Shown here: in pieces, positions 22,383 through 28,559 of the stretch
How the letters are laid out: every line of letters starts with the position of its first letter
How positions within the stretch are numbered: position 1 is the first letter of the stretch
Origin: Methylobacterium sp. SyP6R
GTDB taxonomy: Bacteria > Pseudomonadota > Alphaproteobacteria > Rhizobiales > Beijerinckiaceae
Length of the DNA stretch: 35,041 bases
Direction: 5' to 3'
Assembly (NCBI RefSeq): GCF_019216885.1
Contig: NZ_JAAQRC020000004.1
Location: forward strand, 1 to 35,041
Translations under genes and position numbers: made by a program
Notes under the pieces: generated by a model
Seen by the model: the letters and a program-made list of their open reading frames with translations, nothing else
Told to the model about the DNA's origin: nothing
The model's database searches: none

Positions 22383-23582
22383 ATGACACAATACTCTGAC
22401 CCCTTAAGTGAACACCGGAGAGCACTCGGAACACTTTCGTTCGGCCAAGCGCCGGACGATTGGTTTGATATTCTAGCTTCTAAATATCCTGATTTTGACC
22501 CCCCGTTACTTCATAGAAAAATCGCTAAAGACAAGAATTTTTTGTCTGTTATTTTGTCTGACATTAGCGGACATAAGGACGTAAATATTCCAAAAAACGC
22601 CCTAGACATTGATAAGGAAATAAGATTTCTGTTTTCCCCCCAAGAACGCAAGCCGGAAAAAGTCGGAGCCAACTTAAAAGAGGTGTATGTCATAGATCCG
22701 CCTGTGATACGGGGAGATCTAGAGCTTCGGCAGGTGGGTATTGAGTGCCCTTATAAATTTGCGAGAGATTCCCTTGTAAGTGCGATAGTGGAGGCAGATC
22801 AAGATACAGAGCAATACTATTTCGAAAGAGAATATGCAAATAATGGAATGAGAGACCCACTTAATACACTCAGGATCGCGAAGGGTGCATTGGAGGATGT
22901 ACTATATAAGCATTCGGCTCGTATCGCATATGAATTAAAGAATCGCGAAAGAATTACAGACACGGAGAGTGAAATAAACTATTTCAATCCTCTATTTTAT
23001 GCAATAGGTTTAATCGATAGTCTAGAAACAGAATTCAGTGATGTCGTTCTTTCGAAGAAGAACGGAAAACCACCCGACGTATGGGAGAAAAGTTATGTCG
23101 AAAGAATGGGCTACGCTTGGCATCGACTGACAAAGAGGCATCCGGGCAACAATAAGCCATTCAGAGATTTCTTGAAAAGCGGTCTCAAGTCCGTCTACAC
23201 AGCATATAACAAGAAATATGAAATCGAAGGAATGAAGTGGGAGAGTTACATCAAATATGTGGTCGATCGAGTTAGGAAGGGAAGGGGGTGGGATTATTTT
23301 GAGCCGGAGGGAGTTTTGAGAAGGTCGCTCCCGGAGCATGATAATTTCCAGGTGCAAGGTTGGAGTGATCGCTATGGTTTCCTTTATTTATCGAGGCAAC
23401 AAATTGAAACCAATAAATGCGCTGCTGATCCGAGTGAGATTGTCAAGCCGTATCCGTGCTCTCTGCCGCCTATGATATACAGAATTCCGTTCCATTTCCC
23501 CAATCATCATGAGCGAAAACCTTACAAATCCAGAAAGCCGCGAGCCCCTGGCACACCCCCCACGTCTCGCGGAGGGAGGTGA
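22383..23582 (+). CDS. Hypothetical low-GC protein, 399 residues
   Basis: No family is recognised. The gene is much more AT-rich than its neighbours from 22383 to about 23510, then ends in a G/C-rich Arg/Pro tail. That indicates acquisition and fusion to local DNA at the 3' end. The protein is mixed helix and strand with many Tyr, Lys, Asp and Glu. Notable blocks are DDWFDILASKYPDFDPPLLH, INYFNPLFYAIGLIDSLE and MGYAWHRLTKRHPGN. There is no signal peptide and no membrane segment. ATG 22383 follows GAGCAGG. In GC bias it resembles 1159-3283 and 12732-13160. All three are orphan cargo and possible defence genes, but that is only a context guess. Confidence 0.65.
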   Translation: MTQYSDPLSEHRRALGTLSFGQAPDDWFDILASKYPDFDPPLLHRKIAKDKNFLSVILSDISGHKDVNIPKNALDIDKEIRFLFSPQERKPEKVGANLKEVYVIDPPVIRGDLELRQVGIECPYKFARDSLVSAIVEADQDTEQYYFEREYANNGMRDPLNTLRIAKGALEDVLYKHSARIAYELKNRERITDTESEINYFNPLFYAIGLIDSLETEFSDVVLSKKNGKPPDVWEKSYVERMGYAWHRLTKRHPGNNKPFRDFLKSGLKSVYTAYNKKYEIEGMKWESYIKYVVDRVRKGRGWDYFEPEGVLRRSLPEHDNFQVQGWSDRYGFLYLSRQQIETNKCAADPSEIVKPYPCSLPPMIYRIPFHFPNHHERKPYKSRKPRAPGTPPTSRGGR

Positions 23583-23852
23583 TTTCAGGGTGGAGAGTTA
23601 CGCCGCCTCTCCCGCAGGCTCGACTAACCGTCCCGCTCCAGCTTCTCGGCGATCACCTGAGGATCCAGATGTTGCGCGGCAGCCTGACCGCGCTGGCCCT
23701 CCGGGCCCGCTCCAGGCGCTCGGACAGGTCACTGCCGGCCGGAAACTTCAGCGGGTGCTGCGCGCCCGTCGCCTCGCGTGCCTTCGGCTCGGGAGCCGGG
23801 ACGGGGCGGACCCTCAAATATGCTATAACGGCAGCTTGCTCGCTCGCATGCT
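23583..23852. other. Intergenic region without a gene
   Basis: This stretch separates the low-GC gene from the partition region. I see no start with coding character and no strong repeat apart from the site that begins at 23853. Confidence 0.35.
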
Positions 23853-23878
23853 AAACGTCTTGCTATCAAAACGTCTTG
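23853..23878 (+). promoter_or_regulatory. Partition-like site 2 (double)
   Basis: AAACGTCTTG, CTATCA and AAACGTCTTG form a perfect 10-bp direct repeat with 16-bp period. The core CTTGCTATCAAAACG is the same as at the other sites. It is the best-conserved copy and may be the main centromere site. Confidence 0.6.
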
Positions 23879-23889
23879 ATGTTTCGGTG

Positions 23890-23949
23890 TCAATACGTAT
23901 ACCGGCGCAGGACGTCGCAGATCGCCTCCTCGGCGGGCGCTTGGGCAAC
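23890..23949 (-). pseudogene. Remnant of an RHH partition gene C-terminus
   Basis: Twenty codons ending TGA read VAQAPAEEAICDVLRRYTY. They match the C-terminus of the intact gene at 24493-24765 (TAQALAEEAIRDVLRRHGH) at about 14 of 19 positions. As with the intact gene, a partition-like site follows directly downstream. The rest of the gene is missing. This looks like a leftover from duplication or insertion between two site-plus-gene ends. Confidence 0.7.
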
Positions 23950-23970
23950 TCTGTCCCGATTAAGAGCGAA

Positions 23971-24453
23971 CTAAAAACGCGGCCTCGCCTTCGCGCAGGC
24001 ATACCCGATGTCGGGCTTCCCCTCCTGCATCAGCGTGGCCTTTCCCGTCAGGCGATCGACCTTGAAGGCCCAGTGGCTGCCCCAAGCGCCGCGCTTCCTC
24101 TGATTGGGGGAGTAGAAGCCGCCGTCGAACCGCAGGCTTGAGACATCGGCCGCGTAGCCCGTGATTCCGCCGAGATGGTCCGCGTAATCCTGCCAGCGGT
24201 CGACGACCTTGGCGAGCGAGGCGGAGCCGGTCGGGTAGGAGAGGCCATACCCGCCGTTCGGGGCGCAGGGCGTCATGTCGGCGACGAAGTCGCCCTTGAT
24301 GCAGCTCAGGACCCGACCGAACTTCCGCTCCCCGTCGAGGGTCATAATCACATCGGGCTGCCCCTTGGCCTGGCACCGGATCACGTCCTTGGCCGAGGCC
24401 GGCCGATCAGCGGAGGCCAACGCCAGGGCCGTGACCAGCCCACCTATTGCCAT
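23971..24453 (-). CDS. Secreted hypothetical protein
   Basis: The 160-residue protein starts ATG 24453. A TTG 24 bases further up would extend it into a partition-like site and is rejected. The first 21 residues, MAIGGLVTALALASADRPASA, form a signal peptide with likely cleavage at ASA-KDV. The mature domain has three or four cysteines (IRCQAKG, VLSCIKGD, TPCAPNG, GYACAKA) and many aromatic residues, as in small periplasmic or exported proteins. Function is unknown. It lies between a remnant and an intact copy of the RHH gene end, so it is probably an insertion into the partition locus, with transcription continuing from parA and the RHH gene. Confidence 0.7.
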   Translation of the reverse strand: MAIGGLVTALALASADRPASAKDVIRCQAKGQPDVIMTLDGERKFGRVLSCIKGDFVADMTPCAPNGGYGLSYPTGSASLAKVVDRWQDYADHLGGITGYAADVSSLRFDGGFYSPNQRKRGAWGSHWAFKVDRLTGKATLMQEGKPDIGYACAKARPRF

Positions 24454-24468
24454 CTTGATAGCAAGACG
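24454..24468 (-). promoter_or_regulatory. Partition-like site 3
   Basis: On the minus strand this reads CGTCTTGCTATCAAG, matching the shared core. It lies between the RHH gene stop and the secreted-protein start. Confidence 0.6.
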
Positions 24469-24492
24469 CTTTGACAATCTAACCTCTCACCA

Positions 24493-24765
24493 TCAATGCC
24501 CGTGCCGGCGTAGCACGTCGCGGATCGCCTCCTCGGCAAGCGCCTGAGCGGTCGTGTCCTGATCGAGCGCGATCTGGCGCAGTGCCTTGCGCTCGGCCGG
24601 CGTCATCCGGACGATGATCTGGACCCGCTCCTCGCCCTTGCCGCCGGCGGGCGCCGTGGCTGCGGCCGGAGCAGGAGCAGCGGCGTCCGCCTCCGGGATG
24701 AGAGTCGTGGGCTTCTTCGCGAACCGCTCGTTCAGGCTCGGGCGCGCCGATGTCGTCTTCGCCAT
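24493..24765 (-). CDS. Ribbon-helix-helix partition protein (ParG/ParB-type)
   Basis: A 90-residue protein. The N-terminal 45 residues are Ala/Pro-rich and flexible. The C-terminal half, ERVQIIVRMTPAERKALRQI then AQALAEEAIRDVLRRHG, is a ribbon-helix-helix fold. A flexible tail plus RHH is the pattern of ParG-type centromere-binding proteins that pair with small ParA ATPases (type Ib). It starts ATG 24765, four bases after the ParA stop, so the two are co-transcribed. The repeated CTTGCTATCAA sites around it are probably its targets. Confidence 0.82.
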   Translation of the reverse strand: MAKTTSARPSLNERFAKKPTTLIPEADAAAPAPAAATAPAGGKGEERVQIIVRMTPAERKALRQIALDQDTTAQALAEEAIRDVLRRHGH

Positions 24766-24769
24766 GTCC

Positions 24770-25396
24770 CTACCCTTCCAGGTGCTGCCGGATCTCGGCC
24801 CACAGCGCCAGCATCTCGGCTGCCGCCCGGCCCTCCGGCTCGAATTCCGTCACCGCCTGGCCGCCGATGACCGCGTGCGAGAGCGCCACCCGCTGCGAGA
24901 TCACCGAGCGGGCGACGGTCGCCCCCATGCCGGTCAGGGCCTCGCGCGCCTCGACGACGATCGCGGGCTCGGAGGCGCCGGTGCGCGGTGGGCAGTGGTT
25001 CAGGACGGCGAGCGGCGTCTTGCCGATACGGCGCGCCAGGTCGAGCGTCGTTGCCACCGCAGCGAGATCGAACGGCCCCGGCCGGGTTGGCACGAGGACG
25101 AGGTCGGCCGCGCGCATCGCCTCGGCGATCGCGGTCTCGGCGTGCGGCGGCGTGTCGATGATGGCGTAGGTCATGCCCTCGGCCCGCGCGTCCGGCAGTA
25201 GACCTGCGAGCTCGCGCGCCTCGCACTCGACGAGGGCGGGCGTATCGCCCTCGCGGGCGTCCCACCACCACTTGAGCGAGCGCTGCGGGTCGGTGTCGAA
25301 CAGGAGCGCGCGCCCGGCGGCGATCACGCCGAGATGCGCCGCCAGTGTGGTCTTGCCGACCCCGCCCTTGCGCGCTGCGATCGTGATGGTGTGCAT
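24770..25396 (-). CDS. parA: ParA-family partition ATPase
   Basis: A 208-residue deviant Walker ATPase. ARKGGVGKTT gives the signature Lys10 and Lys15. FDTDPQRSLKWWWDAR is the switch region, and YAIIDTPP is Walker B. The C-half ends AAAEMLALWAEIRQHLEG. The short length without an N-terminal HTH marks a type Ib ParA, which is regulated by its small RHH partner rather than by its own DNA binding. ATG 25396 begins the conserved fold; ATG 25432 would add 12 residues. Site 4 lies upstream at 25478. It forms an operon with 24493-24765. Confidence 0.93.
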   Translation of the reverse strand: MHTITIAARKGGVGKTTLAAHLGVIAAGRALLFDTDPQRSLKWWWDAREGDTPALVECEARELAGLLPDARAEGMTYAIIDTPPHAETAIAEAMRAADLVLVPTRPGPFDLAAVATTLDLARRIGKTPLAVLNHCPPRTGASEPAIVVEAREALTGMGATVARSVISQRVALSHAVIGGQAVTEFEPEGRAAAEMLALWAEIRQHLEG

Positions 25397-25477
25397 GCTG
25401 GGCGTCTCGCCGTCCTGCCGGTTCGATACCATGACGGCACGACCTTAAGCCGTCAATCGTTCAAGGCATCTACACAG

Positions 25478-25492
25478 CTTGCTATCAAGACG
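25478..25492 (+). promoter_or_regulatory. Partition-like site 4 at the parA promoter
   Basis: CTTGCTATCAAGACG, the shared core, lies 80 bases upstream of the parA start. This is the usual place for a type Ib centromere that doubles as operator. Confidence 0.65.
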
Positions 25493-25771
25493 GCGAGAGA
25501 TGCGAGCCGGGCGCCGGCAGCGCGTGGCGACAGCGAGCGCCTACGCAGTGCGCTGTCGCCCCTCATCGTGGCCGAGGACGAGCCGGCGCTCGTCTACTGC
25601 GATACGGCCGGCCGCCACAAGGCGTTGCGCCTCGCTGAGGTCTCCCTCGCGGAGATGAAACTCTCGCTCGTCGAGGCGCAGGCGCGGATCGCGCGCACGT
25701 CTCGCGCTGTAAACCTGACGCCTGCACGAATACCCCAAGACCCCAATCCTCGCCCCGATCGGAAGGGGTGA
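25493..25771 (+). CDS. Coding-like frame lacking a clear start, possible gene fragment
   Basis: This frame has strong G/C third positions and a plausible protein: SERLRSALSPLIVAEDEPAL, DTAGRHKALRLAEVSLAEMK, SLVEAQARIARTSRAV. No ATG is available. The frame runs back without a stop through site 4, and only GTG 25568 would give a product of 67 residues. It may be the 3' part of a gene whose start was lost when the partition locus recombined, or it may use a rare start. The family is not recognised. Confidence 0.4.
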   Translation, partial: ARDASRAPAARGDSERLRSALSPLIVAEDEPALVYCDTAGRHKALRLAEVSLAEMKLSLVEAQARIARTSRAVNLTPARIPQDPNPRPDRKG

Positions 25772-26056
25772 CCCTTCCGCGTTTTCAGGGCCTGACCATT
25801 CTCCGGCGTCGCGAACCTGCCCCTGACGATCAATCGTCAGGATTGGGAGCCATTTCACCCGAAAGAGAGGGATGCGGGGTTGAAAGCCGCGCCGCTCGAT
25901 GCAATATGCCGCTTGAAGCGGCTGCCGCGAGCGTTAGGATCGCAGGTCACCGAGCCTTATGGCTGGCCTGCAGGTCTCAATGCGGAAGTGTCTCGGTAGC
26001 ACTCGGACGGGTTCGCGCCGTCCCAGCCGCGTCTCAACACAACCGCATTGTATCGC

Positions 26057-26578
26057 TCACGGCTTCATGTAGAGCATGGGTTCCCGCGCGACGCGCTTGG
26101 GAATGGCGGTCGTGACGCTCCAGAAGCCACGCCCGACGGGCCCCTTGTGCTCGACGACCGCGCAATGGTCCCGGCCGCCCACCTGGTAGACCAGGATCAG
26201 CCGACCGTGATCGCCGCGCAGGATCTTGGTCCAGCCCTTGGCGATCGCCTGGACGAACGCGAGTGCGGTGTTGAAGCCGACACCCTTGAGCTGCCGCATG
26301 CGGTTCGGAGTGGTCTCGATGTGGGCCGCACCCCACCCTCGGGGGCCGGGCACGCCCTCGAGGAGCTTGATGGCCCCGGGAGCCACGCCGCAGGCCGCCG
26401 CCGCCAGCGCGTCGATGTGGCCGAGGATGGACGTGTCGGGGCCCTTGCCGCGGCGGCGTCTCGTGGTAGCGGGGGGCTTGGAAGCGGAGGTGTCGACGTC
26501 CGGGGCAGCAGCCTCGGGGAGAGGGCACGCGTCGTCGAAGCTCGCCGCGAGCGAGCGGGATGAAGAGTCGGGGGTCAT
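26057..26578 (-). CDS. Hypothetical protein, possible small nuclease-like domain
   Basis: The 173-residue protein starts ATG 26578, with longer starts possible up to 26617. The N-terminal 60 residues are Ser/Pro/Lys-rich. The C-half has beta-rich blocks: WTKILRGDHGRLILVYQVGG, DHCAVVEHKG, GRGFWSVTTAIPKRV. The order of His, Glu and aromatic residues in GFWSVTTA faintly recalls barnase-like/PBECR phage nucleases, but I cannot establish it. No partner gene is adjacent on the same strand. Real coding is supported by codon use. Confidence 0.6.
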   Translation of the reverse strand: MTPDSSSRSLAASFDDACPLPEAAAPDVDTSASKPPATTRRRRGKGPDTSILGHIDALAAAACGVAPGAIKLLEGVPGPRGWGAAHIETTPNRMRQLKGVGFNTALAFVQAIAKGWTKILRGDHGRLILVYQVGGRDHCAVVEHKGPVGRGFWSVTTAIPKRVAREPMLYMKP

Positions 26579-26865
26579 CGGGAAACGCTTTCGGTGAGGC
26601 GCTCGCCCTCTCATCAAACGAGCAGGGGAGGCGGGACAATCGGAAAATCAAAGACGAAATGTGAAATATACTGGGGTACTAAAACGCAGCGCAAAGCGCC
26701 GCAGGTTTCATATGGCTTAAGCCCGGCCCGGCGTCAACCCCTGTTCGTCGGTCGGGTGCCGCGTCAGGCCTCGACGCGCGCGAGCAGGATCGCCGTCTTC
26801 ACCGCGGGTCCAGGATACGCGATCGCATAGGCGCCGAAGCAGTCCTTCTGGAGAGGAATGCTAAC
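26579..26865. other. Intergenic region without a gene
   Basis: A moderately AT-rich stretch (for example AAATCAAAGACGAAATGTGA near 26646) probably contains the promoter of 26057-26578. I see no supported gene. Confidence 0.35.
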
Positions 26866-26913
26866 CTGATAGCAAGACACCAAGAACGCTTAACGTCTTG
26901 CTGTTTATACGTC
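26866..26913. promoter_or_regulatory. Partition-like sites 5a and 5b
   Basis: CTGATAGCAAGAC (26866-26878, minus orientation) and ACGTCTTGCTGTTTATACGTC (split as ACGTCTTGCTG and TTTATACGTC, 26893-26913, plus orientation) face each other as an inverted pair. Both are less perfect than sites 2 to 4. Confidence 0.5.
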
Positions 26914-26989
26914 AGTCCATCAGCTCAAGGCCGAGCTGCCACGCCACTCATCATCTCAAGCCCGTCACCCCGTTGCCCAGGAACGTCAA

Positions 26990-27028
26990 AGGCCCCGCCA
27001 GCGCGAGCTGGCGAGGCCTTCGTTTAGG
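26990..27028 (-). terminator. Terminator of the MazF-type gene
   Basis: AAGGCCCCGCCAGC and GCTGGCGAGGCCTT pair with one mismatch around a GCGA loop (26990-27021). On the minus strand the stem is followed by TTTGACG. It lies about 80 bases after the stop of 27104-27511. Confidence 0.7.
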
Positions 27029-27103
27029 GCCAGCCATAGGACGGCCGACCCCTTAGGTCCCCGAAGGGATAGATCTTCTAGATGGGCTATCCGGATCCGG
27101 ATT

Positions 27104-27511
27104 TCAACGCCGAGGCGCCGCCATTCCGAGGGCATACACCAAGCCGGCTTCGATCCGCTCCATGTCGTCTGCGCTCAGAACCTCGTCGAGACCCTGCCCG
27201 CCGGCCACTACCCGGTTGAGCCGGTCGTGCGAGACCGACATGACCGCTGCGCAGATGGCCCAGGTCGGCACCGTGAGGCTGGCGTAGACCCCAGCCGCGA
27301 AGGATACGTCGGCCGGGGTCGGGGCCGGCGGCGTGGAGGCCGAGAAGGGGACGACCACGCACCGGCCGGGGCCCTGGCCGTGGCGTCGGTTGTGCGATCG
27401 GGGAGAGACCACCACGACGCGGCGGGTCTTGCGCATCTCCGGCGGGATGCGCGCCATGTCGAAGTGGCAGAGGAGGATCAGTCCCCGGCGGGGGACGAAC
27501 GCGATGGCCAT
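27104..27511 (-). CDS. PemK/MazF-type toxin
   Basis: A 135-residue protein with the MazF fold order: RRGLILLCHFD (first strand), the MRKTRRVVVVSPRSHN block, CVVVPFSAS, and later WAICAAVMSVSHDRLNRV. MazF toxins are ribosome-independent RNases that cut messenger RNA at short sites. It starts ATG 27511 and ends before a clear terminator. An antitoxin is normally encoded just upstream on the same strand, but 27512-27644 holds none, so the toxin is orphaned or tamed, or its partner is elsewhere. Residue changes in the loop (HGQGPGR) do not remove the fold signature. A stability role for the plasmid is likely. Confidence 0.78.
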   Translation of the reverse strand: MAIAFVPRRGLILLCHFDMARIPPEMRKTRRVVVVSPRSHNRRHGQGPGRCVVVPFSASTPPAPTPADVSFAAGVYASLTVPTWAICAAVMSVSHDRLNRVVAGGQGLDEVLSADDMERIEAGLVYALGMAAPRR

Positions 27512-27644
27512 GGCCCCGCTTAAACTGCTCCGCCCGGCTTGCCGAGCGTCCCGGTTCCGGCACGCCCGCCGGCAAGGTAGGCTTAACCGTAGAGCCTGAT
27601 AGGCTCCTCACACGACGCGAGAGCCCGCCCAGCCGGGGAGCAGA

Positions 27645-28079
27645 ATGCCGATCCGGCCGGAGCACCGCTTCTTCTATCCCATCGACTGGCCCCAGCTCTC
27701 CGACGCAATCCGCTTCCGTCGGGCGCGGGGCCGGTGCGAGGAATGCGCCCGTCCACACCTGCAGCGGGTCTTCCATCTCGGCGACGGCCGGTGGTGGGAT
27801 GCCGAGATCTCGGGCTGGCGCGATGGTCAGGGGCGCCGACTCCGGCAGCGGTTGCGCGATGAGGACCTGCTTGCCCGGATCCGTATCACGAAGGTGGTGC
27901 TGGCTGCCGCTCACCGCGACCACGACACCGCCAACAACGAGGACGCCAACCTGGCAGCGTTCTGCCAGCGTTGCCACATGCTGCACGACCGCGACGAGCA
28001 TCAGCGCCGCCGCTGGCGGACGCTGTTCCGGCGCAAGGCCATGGGCGACCTGTTCCAGGGGCCGTACCCGGCGGCCTGA
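27645..28079 (+). CDS. HNH-type nuclease-like protein
   Basis: A 144-residue protein with a zinc-bound HNH layout: Cys31/Cys34 (RCEECARP), then AAAHRDHDTANNEDANLAAF with His90, His93 and Asn102, and CQRCHMLHD with Cys107, Cys110, His111 and His114. Both Cys pairs and the catalytic His are present, so the fold and possibly the activity are intact. Small HNH proteins on phages and plasmids act in packaging, restriction or homing. ATG 27645 follows GGGGAGCAG. It is divergent from the MazF gene. Confidence 0.82.
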   Translation: MPIRPEHRFFYPIDWPQLSDAIRFRRARGRCEECARPHLQRVFHLGDGRWWDAEISGWRDGQGRRLRQRLRDEDLLARIRITKVVLAAAHRDHDTANNEDANLAAFCQRCHMLHDRDEHQRRRWRTLFRRKAMGDLFQGPYPAA

Positions 28080-28183
28080 GGGCGGTTGGCTCGTATGCGG
28101 AGGCCCGTGACGTCGGCGGCTGCCGGCCGCGCCGCCCCGTAGCGAAGCGGGCCCTATGTGCCGGCCTCCGAGAGGAGACACCC

Positions 28184-28357
28184 ATGCCCGACGAGAAGCC
28201 CAAGAACGAGGACGGCCCGGAGAACAGGCGCGGCGGCCAAGCGCAGGAGCCGCAGACCAACGATCGCATCGTCGATGGCCGCCTCGACCCCGACGCGCAA
28301 TCGCCCCACGACGAGCGCGCCAAACCCATCGACCGGAAGGAGAACGAACCGGCCTGA
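28184..28357 (+). CDS. Small hydrophilic protein, 57 residues
   Basis: ATG 28184 follows a good ribosome site (GAGAGGAG, seven bases). The protein is Asp/Glu/Arg/Pro-rich (PKNEDGPENRRGGQ, LDPDAQSPHDERAKP) and has no hydrophobic core, so it is probably disordered. A hairpin lies about 30 bases after its stop. Small proteins of this style are common in Methylobacterium genomes as stress or unknown genes. An 8-bp inverted pair (CGGAGGCC at 28098, GGCCTCCG at 28163) lies in its leader. Confidence 0.6.
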   Translation: MPDEKPKNEDGPENRRGGQAQEPQTNDRIVDGRLDPDAQSPHDERAKPIDRKENEPA

Positions 28358-28387
28358 CCGGCGGGGCTGGGTGAGGAACAAAGAAAA

Positions 28388-28414
28388 CCCCGCCAGCCCG
28401 GAGGCTTGGCGGGG
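28388..28414 (+). terminator. Terminator-like hairpin after 28184-28357
   Basis: CCCCGCCA and TGGCGGGG form an 8-bp stem (28388-28414). It is preceded by an A run, which would be a T run on the minus strand, so it may also serve transcription arriving from the TIR-STAND gene. Confidence 0.6.
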
Positions 28415-28559
28415 CGTGTCGTGTCCACACGACGGGGAGCCGATACGCGACGCTGCTCCCGGGCAGGATGGTGGGGGGTGGTTACCATCCTCCCAAGGAG
28501 GCCGCTGGATCGCCTGTTCCGTTACAGGCCTATCAGGGCTTTGGCAGTGTCCATGATCG

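Noticed and set aside
24454..24477. TTG start extending the secreted protein
   Set aside because: It would translate a partition-like site and place a polar stretch before the signal peptide; ATG 24453 gives a normal signal peptide.
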